Shown here: positions 16,712-24,472 of the stretch, piece after piece | Position numbering within the stretch: the stretch's first letter is position 1 | Layout: every line of letters begins with the position of its first letter | Assembly (NCBI RefSeq): GCF_023238205.1 | Contig: NZ_CP096659.1 | Coordinates: 2,559,626-2,623,625, forward strand | Direction of reading: 5' to 3' | DNA length: 64,000 nucleotides | Source of the DNA: Halorussus limi | GTDB lineage: Archaea; Halobacteriota; Halobacteria; Halobacteriales; Haladaptataceae | Position numbers and translations under genes: made by a program | Notes under the pieces: model-generated | What the model was told of the DNA's origin: nothing | What the model saw: only the letters and a program-made list of their open reading frames with translations | The model's database searches: none

Positions 16712-18369
16712 CAGTCGAACCCGGTCGAGACCTCGGCGTCCAACTCGATGGTGTCCAGCACGCGCTCGGGATGGGAGTAGTACTCGTTTATCATCGCGGT
16801 GAACCGCCGGTAGTCCGAGACGCCTCGCTCGCGGAGGTACTGGAGGACGCGCTCGCGGTTCCGGAGTTCTTCGAGGAGTTCGCTCCGCGACCACCCGCGC
16901 TCGTCCTGAATCTCGTCGAGGACGTTGCTGTCGCTGCTCCGGAAGTCGTCTTCGTTGGCGTTCCACGAGAACGCGGTCGAGTAGTCCAAGTCCCCGGTCC
17001 GCTGGTCGATGCCGTCGATTTCGGCGAGGACGCGGTTCCGGCGCACGCGCTCGTCGCCCACGTAGGTCAGCGTCTGGACCGAGAGGATGTCGAGGCTCTG
17101 AATCATCGCCCGCGGGACGTTGATGGGTTCGTTTTCGAGGCGGTTGATGACCGTCTGGACCGAGTCGGCGTGCATCGTCGAGTAGGTCGTGTGACCCGTG
17201 TTCATCGCCTGAAACAGGGTCATCGCCTCCTCGCCGCGGACCTCCCCGACCACGATGTACTCCGGGCGGTGGCGAAGCGCCGAGCGAAGCAGGTCGTACA
17301 TCGTTATGTCGGCGCTCTCGCCCCGGCGCTCGCGGGTGACCGACGACAGCCAGTTGTCGTGGTAGAGCGCCAACTCGCGGGTGTCCTCGATGGTCAGCAC
17401 CTTCGAGCGCGGCGGGATGAACATCGAGATGGCGTTCATCGAGGTGGTCTTGCCCGAGGCCGTCCCGCCGGCGAAGATGAGCGACTTGTTCGACTCGATG
17501 GCCAGCCAGAGGTACGCCATCTGGTCGAGGCTGAACGTGCCGTACTCCACGAGGTCGATGGGCGTGAACGGTTCCTCGGCGTACTTCCGGATGGTGAACG
17601 CCGACCCGCGGGGCGTCACCTCCTCGCCCAGCGCCAGCTCCGCACGGGACCCGTCGGGGAGGGTCGTCTCGACCACGGGGTCGCCGATGCTGACGTGCCG
17701 GCCCGACTGCTGAGCGAGTCGGACCACGAGGTTGTCCAGTTCCTCCTGAGCGTAGACGACGTTCGTCTCGATGTCGGTGTACTCGTCGTGGTAGACGAAC
17801 AGCGGCAGGTCGTAGCCGTCGCAGGAGATGTCCTCGATGTGCGGGTCGTGCATGAGGGGGTCGAGCTTTCCGAACCCGCGGAACGTCCGGTAGAGGTAGT
17901 AAAACAGGCGGTAGAAGCTCGCGACGTCCACCTCGACGCCGTACATCGACAGGAGTTCTTCGAGTTCGTCTTTCAGCACGGTCTCTGCGGTGGCCGGGTC
18001 GTCGGCGTCCGCCCGAACCTCCCGGCGGTGGACGAGCGAGTCGCGGATGTCCGACAGCAGGCGGTCGAGAAGTTCGGTTTCGAGGTCGTCCAGTTCCGGT
18101 TCCACGACGTGATACAGGTACTCGTTCTCCACGTCGTCGTAGTTGACGGAGACGAACGCGAACGGCGCGTCGACCCAGTAGCGCTCCCGTTCCTCGTACC
18201 CCTCCAATCCCGAGAATGTCGTCAGCGGACCGTGTTCGCCGGGGTCGTACTCCCCGGCGTCGATGGTGGTCCCCCGGAGGACTTCGACGGTCCGGCGGAG
18301 CGTCCGCTGGAACTCCCGGATGCGTATCCGCACGTCGTCGGTCCACTCGGAGAGGGGCGACTGAGACAT
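16711..18369 (-). CDS. Type II/IV secretion-family ATPase (PilB/TadA-like)
   Basis: A 552-residue hexameric motor ATPase for pilus assembly. Walker A is at residues 301-309 (GGTASGKTT), the Asp box at 325-333 (LTIEDTREL), Walker B at about 371-380 (YIVVGEVRGE) and the His box at about 388-400 (NTGHTTYSTMHAD). The N-terminal 280 residues form the archaeal-type N-domain. It is the first gene of a two-gene operon with the double-T2SSF protein. Upstream, a TTTAA element (around 18447-18456) would give a leader of about 50 bases. Confidence 0.9.
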   Translation of the reverse strand: MSQSPLSEWTDDVRIRIREFQRTLRRTVEVLRGTTIDAGEYDPGEHGPLTTFSGLEGYEERERYWVDAPFAFVSVNYDDVENEYLYHVVEPELDDLETELLDRLLSDIRDSLVHRREVRADADDPATAETVLKDELEELLSMYGVEVDVASFYRLFYYLYRTFRGFGKLDPLMHDPHIEDISCDGYDLPLFVYHDEYTDIETNVVYAQEELDNLVVRLAQQSGRHVSIGDPVVETTLPDGSRAELALGEEVTPRGSAFTIRKYAEEPFTPIDLVEYGTFSLDQMAYLWLAIESNKSLIFAGGTASGKTTSMNAISMFIPPRSKVLTIEDTRELALYHDNWLSSVTRERRGESADITMYDLLRSALRHRPEYIVVGEVRGEEAMTLFQAMNTGHTTYSTMHADSVQTVINRLENEPINVPRAMIQSLDILSVQTLTYVGDERVRRNRVLAEIDGIDQRTGDLDYSTAFSWNANEDDFRSSDSNVLDEIQDERGWSRSELLEELRNRERVLQYLRERGVSDYRRFTAMINEYYSHPERVLDTIELDAEVSTGFD

Positions 18370-18669
18370 GGTGGGTCGGAACTCGCGGGCGGCGGAGGCG
18401 TTCGCGGCCGCCCCGACAGTTTACGCGCCACATCACAGCGGTGGTACTTAAATTACCGGTCACGCGACACACCGGCCCGCGCCCGACCGCTCGTGGTTCC
18501 GTCCTCGCACGACCGTTTCGCCCGAACGGTCTGCTTCCCGTCCGCAATCGTCTGCTCGTGCTTCCGCCTGCTACCCGGACTCCGGGGAAGCGAGCGGACT
18601 CGTGTTCGCGGGCGGGCCCGCTTTCGCTCGTCCGGTAGCTTTTACTCCCCTGCTTTCGGTGTGACGCGC
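18370..18669. promoter_or_regulatory. Divergent promoter region between pilus ATPase and a membrane protein
   Basis: There is no gene in these 300 bases. A TTAAATTACC patch at about 18447-18456 is a TATA candidate for the minus-strand pilus operon, and cttttactc at about 18637-18646 is one for the plus-strand gene at 18670. Between them are the inverted repeats GACCGTT/AACGGTC (18511-18517 with 18525-18531) and GCGGGC-GG-GCCCGC (18609-18622). Confidence 0.45.
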
Positions 18670-19170
18670 ATGGTCTGGGTTCGGTCAGAGTACGCGGGCG
18701 AGTTGGCCGTGGTGGCGGCGTGGCTCTCCGCACTCCTCCCGTGGAACGTCACCTACTCGACGCTCTCGGGCGTCGGTAGCGTCCTGTTCGTCCGCTTCCC
18801 GTTCTTTCAGGTCCGGTACGTCTTCGGCATCTCCATCTCGAAGGCCGTCGCGGTCCAGACGCCCCTCGGCGCGCTGGCCTATCAGGAGGGCCACTCGATA
18901 GCGGCCGCGTATCAAGCGTGGACGGTCGGCGCGGCCGTGGTCGCCGCCGCCGTGGTGCTGAGCGTCCTCCTCTACCGGTTCGAGGACCGCGTCGAGGCGA
19001 CCATCGACCCGGTGCGGGCGATGGGCGGCCTGCTCGCGCTCGCGGGCGTCGTCCTCTCGGTGGCGACGTGGTTGCTCTGGACCGGCGCGTTTCCCGGTCT
19101 GCCGATTCCGGTCGGCGTCGCGTTCCTCTACCTGTTCGGCGGGACGCTGCTCGTCGCCCGTCGAGAGTGA
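18670..19170 (+). CDS. Polytopic membrane protein, haloarchaeal, unknown function
   Basis: A 166-residue protein with about five transmembrane helices. It starts MVWVRSEYAGELAVVAAWLS and contains the segment RFPFFQVRYVFG and a paired-helix C-terminal half. A cttttactc element 25-30 bases upstream supports the start. I recognise the type as conserved in haloarchaea (DUF7549-like) but cannot assign a role. It is transcribed away from the pilus operon. Confidence 0.65.
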   Translation: MVWVRSEYAGELAVVAAWLSALLPWNVTYSTLSGVGSVLFVRFPFFQVRYVFGISISKAVAVQTPLGALAYQEGHSIAAAYQAWTVGAAVVAAAVVLSVLLYRFEDRVEATIDPVRAMGGLLALAGVVLSVATWLLWTGAFPGLPIPVGVAFLYLFGGTLLVARRE

Positions 19171-19253
19171 CAGTTCGCCACCGATAGTCCGACGACCGAA
19201 CCGCACTCCGCGGCGCACAGAAGGCTTATAGCCGCGACCACTGACGCGTGAGT

Positions 19254-19409
19254 ATGTTCGGCGACGGCGGCGACGGCGGATTCGGCGGGATGGACGGCGA
19301 TATCACCGGGTCGAACAACTCGCCGCTGCTGACCGACGGCGTGAAGGCGATTCTGGTCCTCGTCGGATTTCTCGTCGCGTTCTTCCTCCTGCTCGTCCTG
19401 CTGGGGTAG
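19254..19409 (+). CDS. 51-residue Gly/Asp-rich single-helix membrane protein
   Basis: A short gene with its own promoter: ttata at 19226-19230 lies 24-28 bases before the ATG. The peptide starts with a Gly/Asp/Phe-rich segment (MFGDGGDGGFGGMDGD) and ends in one hydrophobic helix (ILVLVGFLVAFFLLLVLLG). The clean TATA spacing and protein-like composition support it as a real gene. No function is known. Confidence 0.6.
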   Translation: MFGDGGDGGFGGMDGDITGSNNSPLLTDGVKAILVLVGFLVAFFLLLVLLG

Positions 19410-19571
19410 CGCGGCGACCGCTCGGACGGGACGGACGCGCGGCAGGTACGGTGAGATGCATCACCGGACCGACCGGTTTCTGGCGGAGTAATTCGGACTT
19501 TCTTCGAGCGACGGGGAGACTGCCAGTGGCGTTACGTTCATGACGCGCCGGACCGTAGAGGTGGGTACGGA

Positions 19572-20045
19572 ATGAGGCGCGACTACTTCACGCTGGAGGT
19601 TCGGAACGTCGATTGGGTCGAGGAGGGCGACGAAGCCAAGAAACCGACGGTAAGCATCGACTTCGAGGGCCCCTCCTCGACGCTCCGCGAGCGCCTCACG
19701 GGGACAGACGACGAGCTGCTCGACGCCGAGGAGACCGACGTGGCCTTCCGGTTGCAGGGTCCCGTGGACGACGACGAGACCACGGGCGTCGTCAGCGTTA
19801 CCAACCGCATCACGGGTGACTTCGTGTTGGAACTCAACGAGGACGCCGACGACGTGCTGAAGTTCATCACCGCGGCCCGGGAGTACGGGAAATCGACCGG
19901 TGACATGGACGGACGCTACCACGTCGAAATCAGCATCAACGGCGAACACCTCGTCGAGTACGACAAGAGTACCTTCCTCGTCTACAACGGCGAGGGGAAC
20001 CTCCTCCGCCAACACAGTCTCATCCCGAGCGGCGTCGAACTCTGA
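19572..20045 (+). CDS. Haloarchaeal DUF5793-like protein
   Basis: A 157-residue acidic cytoplasmic protein. It is beta-rich at the N-terminus (RRDYFTLEVRNVDW) and C-terminus (YHVEISINGEHLVEYDKS) with an Asp/Glu-rich middle. No catalytic motif, membrane helix or signal peptide is visible. It belongs to a conserved haloarchaeal family, as far as I recognise it, with unknown function. The ATG at 19572 is the first in frame and the protein looks complete. Confidence 0.65.
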   Translation: MRRDYFTLEVRNVDWVEEGDEAKKPTVSIDFEGPSSTLRERLTGTDDELLDAEETDVAFRLQGPVDDDETTGVVSVTNRITGDFVLELNEDADDVLKFITAAREYGKSTGDMDGRYHVEISINGEHLVEYDKSTFLVYNGEGNLLRQHSLIPSGVEL

Positions 20046-20216
20046 GTCCCCGCCGCCGCTCGTCGGCGACCCTTACCTCCGCTCGACCACTTCGACCGAT
20101 TCGACGCGTACCGACTCGTTAGCTCCCGCTCCGTCTCACGCGACGCTCGTGTTTCGTCGACGGCGGGCCAATCACTCACGGACGGCCCGCCTGCCGACGC
20201 CATCTAATGAGCGGCG

Positions 20217-20330
20217 TCAGAACGACCCGAACAGCAACAGGAACGCGAGTCCGATAGCGGCCAGCAGGACGATGCCCCACAGAACGACGTCGAACAACCC
20301 TTCCGGGTCGGTGATATCCGGAAACTCCAT
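20217..20330 (-). CDS. 37-residue single-helix membrane protein
   Basis: A short gene that starts MEFPDITDPEGLFDVVLWG and ends in one hydrophobic helix with a GSF terminus. The TATA-like element ctaaacc at about 20352-20358, read on the minus strand, is 22-28 bases before the ATG, which supports expression. The acidic N-terminus and single span resemble other haloarchaeal small membrane proteins. It is divergent from the phosphohexomutase gene. Function unknown. Confidence 0.6.
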   Translation of the reverse strand: MEFPDITDPEGLFDVVLWGIVLLAAIGLAFLLLFGSF

Positions 20331-20474
20331 ACCGGGGGATACGACGGACGAGGGTTTAGTCTCACGGGGAGACGGCCCGCTCTCCGTCCCGGTTCCGAGT
20401 CGTGGGGCGACGAGCGCCGGGGCCGTCGCGTCGAATCGCGGAACACTAAGTGTCCCGCCCCCCGAAGTCGAGGT

Positions 20475-21836
20475 ATGAATCTCTTCGGGACCGCGGGCAT
20501 CCGCGGGAGCGCAGTCGAGACGGTGACGCCGGAACTCGCGCTGGCGGTCGGTCGGGCCGCGGGACGCGACGGAGACGAGTTCGTCGTCGCGCGCGACGGT
20601 CGCCAGACCGGGACGGCGCTCGCCGCCGCGATGGAGGCCGGACTCGAGAGCGCCGGGGCCGACGTTCGCCGGGCGGGCCAACTCCCGACCCCGGCGCTGG
20701 CGTTCGCCTCGCGGGGTCGTCGCGGCGCGATGCTGACCGCCAGCCACAACCCGCCGACGGACAACGGCATCAAGCTCTTCGCGGACGGCGAGGAGTACGA
20801 CCGCGACGCCGAACGGACCGTCGAGGACCGGGTCGAGGCCGACGACCCGCCGGTCCCGTGGGACGAGTGGGGCGAGAGCGAGCGCGTGAGCGTCCTCGAC
20901 GACTACCGGGACGCCGTCGTGGAGTACGCGCAGGGGCAGGGCGCACCGCTCGACGGCCTGCGGGTCGTGGTCGACTGCGGCAACGGGATGGCCGCCGTGG
21001 CGACCCCGCAGGTCCTCCGGAACCTCGGCGCGGAAGTCGTCACTCTGAACGCCAACGTCGACGGCCACTTCCCCGGCCGGGAGAGCAAACCGACGCCCGA
21101 GACGCTCGGGGACCTCCGGGAGTTCCTCCGGAACGACCCCGAGGCCGACCTCGGCATCGGCCACGACGGCGACGCCGACCGCATCGTCATCCTCGACGGC
21201 GACGGCGGAGTCGTCCACGAGGACACCGTGGTCGCGGTCCTCGCGGCCCACTACACCGACGCGAGCGACGCGAGCGACCCCGTGGTCGTGACGACGCCGA
21301 ACGCCTCGGGCCGCATCGACGAGCAGGTCGAGGCGGCGGGCGGCCGCGTCGAGCGCGTCCGCCTCGGGGCGCTCCACGAGGGCATCGCCGCGGCGCGCGC
21401 CGACGGCGACGAGGACACCGAGGTCGTCTTCGCGGCCGAACCGTGGAAGCACGTCCACACCCGGTTCGGCGGGTGGATAGACGGCGTGACCAGCGCGGCG
21501 GTCGTCTCTCGCCTCGTGGCCGAGGCGGGCGGTCTCGCGCCGCTCCGGGAACCGGTCACGGAGCGCCCCTACCGGAAGGTCAGCGTCTCGTGTCCCGACG
21601 ACGCCAAGACCGCGGTAATGGACCGACTGGAGACCGCGATTCCCGACCGGTTCCCCGAGGCGGAGGTGGCGACCGAGTACGGTGTCCGGGCGACTCTGCC
21701 CGACGGGTCGTGGGTGCTGGTCCGTCCGAGCGGGACCGAACCCTACGTCCGAATCTACGCCGAGAGCGACGACGTGGACGCGCTGGTGTCGGAGGCGAGC
21801 GAGGTCGTGGAGGACGCGGTCGGCGCGGAGTCCTGA
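20475..21836 (+). CDS. glmM: Phosphohexomutase (phosphoglucosamine/phosphomannomutase family)
   Basis: A 453-residue alpha-D-phosphohexomutase, likely making glucosamine-1-phosphate or another hexose-1-phosphate for surface glycans. The phosphoserine loop is at Ser90 (TASHNPP), the metal loop at Asp231-Arg236 (DGDADR) and the phosphate-binding loop RPSGTEPYVRIY near residue 413. The sugar-specificity loop at 322-326 reads EPWKH instead of the usual GExSxH, so the preferred sugar is uncertain. The promoter has TAAG about 27 bases upstream, centred in the small dyad ACACT-A-AGTGT (20443-20453). Confidence 0.82.
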   Translation: MNLFGTAGIRGSAVETVTPELALAVGRAAGRDGDEFVVARDGRQTGTALAAAMEAGLESAGADVRRAGQLPTPALAFASRGRRGAMLTASHNPPTDNGIKLFADGEEYDRDAERTVEDRVEADDPPVPWDEWGESERVSVLDDYRDAVVEYAQGQGAPLDGLRVVVDCGNGMAAVATPQVLRNLGAEVVTLNANVDGHFPGRESKPTPETLGDLREFLRNDPEADLGIGHDGDADRIVILDGDGGVVHEDTVVAVLAAHYTDASDASDPVVVTTPNASGRIDEQVEAAGGRVERVRLGALHEGIAAARADGDEDTEVVFAAEPWKHVHTRFGGWIDGVTSAAVVSRLVAEAGGLAPLREPVTERPYRKVSVSCPDDAKTAVMDRLETAIPDRFPEAEVATEYGVRATLPDGSWVLVRPSGTEPYVRIYAESDDVDALVSEASEVVEDAVGAES

Positions 21837-21958
21837 AATCGGCCGAGGTTCGGCGGTCGCCGAAAGCGTCGGCGAGGCGTCACCTACGCCGTATTTTCCA
21901 TGGTTTTTGATTGTGAAGCGACGGTTTTATGAGGACCTGCCGAACTGGATACGATAAG

Positions 21959-23059
21959 ATGGTAAAAATCGACGAGGGTAGACGGCGGATGCTCAAAGTA
22001 GGCGGCGCGGGCTTGCTCGGAACGGGACTCGCGGGGTGCATCGGCGGTAGCGGCGGCGGCAGCGGTTCGGACACGACCAACGTCGGGATGGTGTACGCGA
22101 CCGGCGGACTGGGTGACAACTCGTTCAACGACATGGCCCACAAGGGCGTCACGAAGGCCGAGAAGGAGTTCTCGGTGAAGTCGAAGGACACCGAACCGTC
22201 GAGTCCGAGCGACGTGTCGGCGCTCCAGAAGAAGCTCGCCCGGTCGAGCAACCCGGACTACGAACTCATCTGCTGTATCGGGTTCGTCCAGCGGAGCAAA
22301 CTTCAGAAGAACGCCGAGCAGTTCTCCGACCAGAAGTTCATGGTCGTGGACGCGACAGTCGAGAAGGACAACGTCGCCAGCTACCGATTCAAGGAACACC
22401 AGGGCTCGTTCCAAGTCGGGAACCTCGCCGGCCTGCTGACCTCCCGTGACTTCGAGACCACGGCGACGGCCGAGGGCAAGGAAGTGACGGCCTCGACCAA
22501 CGGCGACCTGAAGGTCGGATTCGTCGGCGGCAAGGAGGTTCCGCTCATCAAGAAGTTCGAGGCCGGATTCAAGGCCGGCGTCAAGCACGCCAACTCCGAC
22601 GTGGAAGTCTCCTCCGTGTACGCGGGCACGTGGAGCGACCCGGGCAAGGGTCAGTCCATCGCCAACTCGATGTACGAGAACGGCGCGGACATCGTCTACC
22701 ACGCCGCGGGCGGGACGGGCAACGGCATCTTCAAGGCCGCCCAGAGCAAGGGCCGCTACGCCATCGGCGTCGACTCCGACCAGTCCAAGAGTCTGCCGAA
22801 GTACAGCAACGTCATCCTCGCCAGCATGGTCAAGTACGTCAACGAGGCCGTCTACAAGTCGATCGAGCGCACCATCAACGGTAACTTCGACGGCGGGTCG
22901 GTCCGGCGACTCGGACTGGAGAAGAACGGCGTCGCGGCCGTCTACGGTAACAAGATCGGCTCCAAGATTCCCGACTCCGTCAAGTCGGAACTCGAATCCT
23001 CGCGGAAGAAGATCGTGAACGGCGACATCACGGTCCCGACCAAGCCCGAGAACGTCTAA
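21959..23059 (+). CDS. BMP family nucleoside-binding lipoprotein (ABC transporter)
   Basis: A 366-residue extracellular binding protein of the BMP/Med/PnrA family, which captures purine and pyrimidine nucleosides. The N-terminus has a twin-Arg-like stretch (GRRRMLKVGG) and a lipobox (LAGC, Cys near residue 27) followed by a Gly/Ser linker. The conserved GMVYATGGLGDNSFND opens the mature domain and GFVGGKEVPLIKKFEAGF, DIVYHAAGGTGNG and YAIGVDSDQS follow. A gttttat box about 30 bases upstream supports the ATG at 21959. It heads the transporter cluster and is followed by a close paralogue. Confidence 0.87.
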   Translation: MVKIDEGRRRMLKVGGAGLLGTGLAGCIGGSGGGSGSDTTNVGMVYATGGLGDNSFNDMAHKGVTKAEKEFSVKSKDTEPSSPSDVSALQKKLARSSNPDYELICCIGFVQRSKLQKNAEQFSDQKFMVVDATVEKDNVASYRFKEHQGSFQVGNLAGLLTSRDFETTATAEGKEVTASTNGDLKVGFVGGKEVPLIKKFEAGFKAGVKHANSDVEVSSVYAGTWSDPGKGQSIANSMYENGADIVYHAAGGTGNGIFKAAQSKGRYAIGVDSDQSKSLPKYSNVILASMVKYVNEAVYKSIERTINGNFDGGSVRRLGLEKNGVAAVYGNKIGSKIPDSVKSELESSRKKIVNGDITVPTKPENV

Positions 23060-23151
23060 ACCTCGGTCGTCGACACTTTTCTCTCGGTTTCGGCACAGAC
23101 GGCAAGCAACAAAGCATCGGATTCATCACGTTCGATGGTGACGTGGTGTGT

Positions 23152-24225
23152 ATGCGGGGGAAAGCAAAACAGCGACGTCGGTTTCTGCAAGCACTGGGCG
23201 GGGCGGCCGCGTTCGGGACGGTCGGACGCTTGCAGGACCCGACCAACGTCGGGATGGTGTACGCCACCGGCGGACTGGGGGACAACTCGTTCAACGACAT
23301 GGCCCACGACGGGGTCCAGCGGGCGGCCGAACAACTCTCGGTGAAGTTCCAGAACGCCGAACCCGGGAGTCCGAGCGACGTGGCGACGCTCCAGCGGCGG
23401 TTCGCCCGGTCGCGGAATCCGAACTACGAACTCATCTGTTGCATCGGATTCGTGCAGGCCGACGCCCTCCGTCAGAACGCCCAGCGGTTCTCCGACCAGA
23501 AGTTCATGGTCGTGGACACCGTGGTCGAGATGCCGAACGTCGCCAGTTACGTGTTCAAGGAGCATCAGGGGTCGTTCCAGGTCGGCCACCTCGCGGGCCT
23601 GATGACGACGATGGACTTCAGCGCGGGCGCCGGCCAGACCAACGACCAGACCACGGTCGGGTTCGTCGGCGGCAAGGAGGTTCCGCTCATCAAGAAGTTC
23701 GAGGCGGGATACTTGGCCGGCGTCCAGCACGCGAACCCGGACGTGAACGTGCTGACGGCCTACGCCGGCGCGTGGAACGACCCCGCGCAGGGCCAGTCCA
23801 TCGCCAACTCGATGTACGAGAACGGCGCGGACATCATCTACCACGCCGCGGGCGGCACCGGAACCGGCGTGTTCAGGGCGGCCCAGAGCAAGGGCCGTTA
23901 CGCCATCGGCGTCGACGCCGACCAGTCCAGAAGCCTGCCGAAGTACGCCGACGTGATTCTGGCCAGCATGGTGAAACACGTCGACGAGGCGGTCTTCCGG
24001 TCCATCCGGAACGTCACGAACGGCAACTTCGAGGGCGGAGCGGTCAATCGTCTCGGACTCGAAAAGAACGGCGTCGAGGCGGTCTACAGTTCGGCGCTGG
24101 AGTCCGAGATTCCCCAAGAGGTCAAGTCGGCGCTCCAGCAGTCCGAACAGAAGATAGTGAGCGGCGAGATAACGGTCCCGACCAAGCCGTCTGCGGTCGG
24201 ACGCGAGACGACGACCACTCAGTAG
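23152..24225 (+). CDS. BMP family nucleoside-binding protein, paralogue without lipobox
   Basis: A 357-residue close paralogue of the preceding protein, sharing long blocks such as NVGMVYATGGLGDNSFND and VGGKEVPLIKKFEAGY. The N-terminus carries a Tat motif (RRRFLQALGG) but no lipobox cysteine, so this copy may be released or held otherwise. The ATG at 23152 is chosen; GTG codons at 23143 and 23146 are alternatives. The arrangement shows a tandem duplication, with 92 bases between the genes. It probably shares the ABC ATPase and permeases downstream. Confidence 0.82.
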   Translation: MRGKAKQRRRFLQALGGAAAFGTVGRLQDPTNVGMVYATGGLGDNSFNDMAHDGVQRAAEQLSVKFQNAEPGSPSDVATLQRRFARSRNPNYELICCIGFVQADALRQNAQRFSDQKFMVVDTVVEMPNVASYVFKEHQGSFQVGHLAGLMTTMDFSAGAGQTNDQTTVGFVGGKEVPLIKKFEAGYLAGVQHANPDVNVLTAYAGAWNDPAQGQSIANSMYENGADIIYHAAGGTGTGVFRAAQSKGRYAIGVDADQSRSLPKYADVILASMVKHVDEAVFRSIRNVTNGNFEGGAVNRLGLEKNGVEAVYSSALESEIPQEVKSALQQSEQKIVSGEITVPTKPSAVGRETTTTQ

Positions 24226-24472
24226 CGACCGACCCGAAGACCGGAGGCGGTCGGCGGAGACGATTTCCGAGAGACGCGATATCCGTCGGCAACGATCGAC
24301 GGATGTGGCGACGACCGGCGGGGACGACTGGCGGAGGTGGCGACGGCCGACGGAAGCGACGAAGGGCGGGAGGGAAACGGCGGAGTGCGACTCCGTGAAC
24401 ACCTATTATCCCTGAAATCTCCTTCACAAATCCGGGTCGCTTAAGCGGGCAGGCCAAGAACACCGACCAAAG

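Noticed and set aside
14279-16780. Open frame of 833 codons on the plus strand through the pilus platform gene
   Set aside because: It is antisense to a clear double-T2SSF membrane protein. High GC removes stop codons in several frames, and its predicted protein is Arg/Glu/His-rich without any domain.
16771-18669. Long plus-strand extension upstream of the membrane protein at 18670
   Set aside because: It runs antisense through the pilus ATPase. The protein-like part begins only at 18670, after a TATA-like element.
20450-21910. 486-codon Arg-rich frame overlapping the phosphohexomutase
   Set aside because: The other frame of the same strand carries all catalytic motifs of a phosphohexomutase; this one is a shadow with extreme Arg and Gly content.
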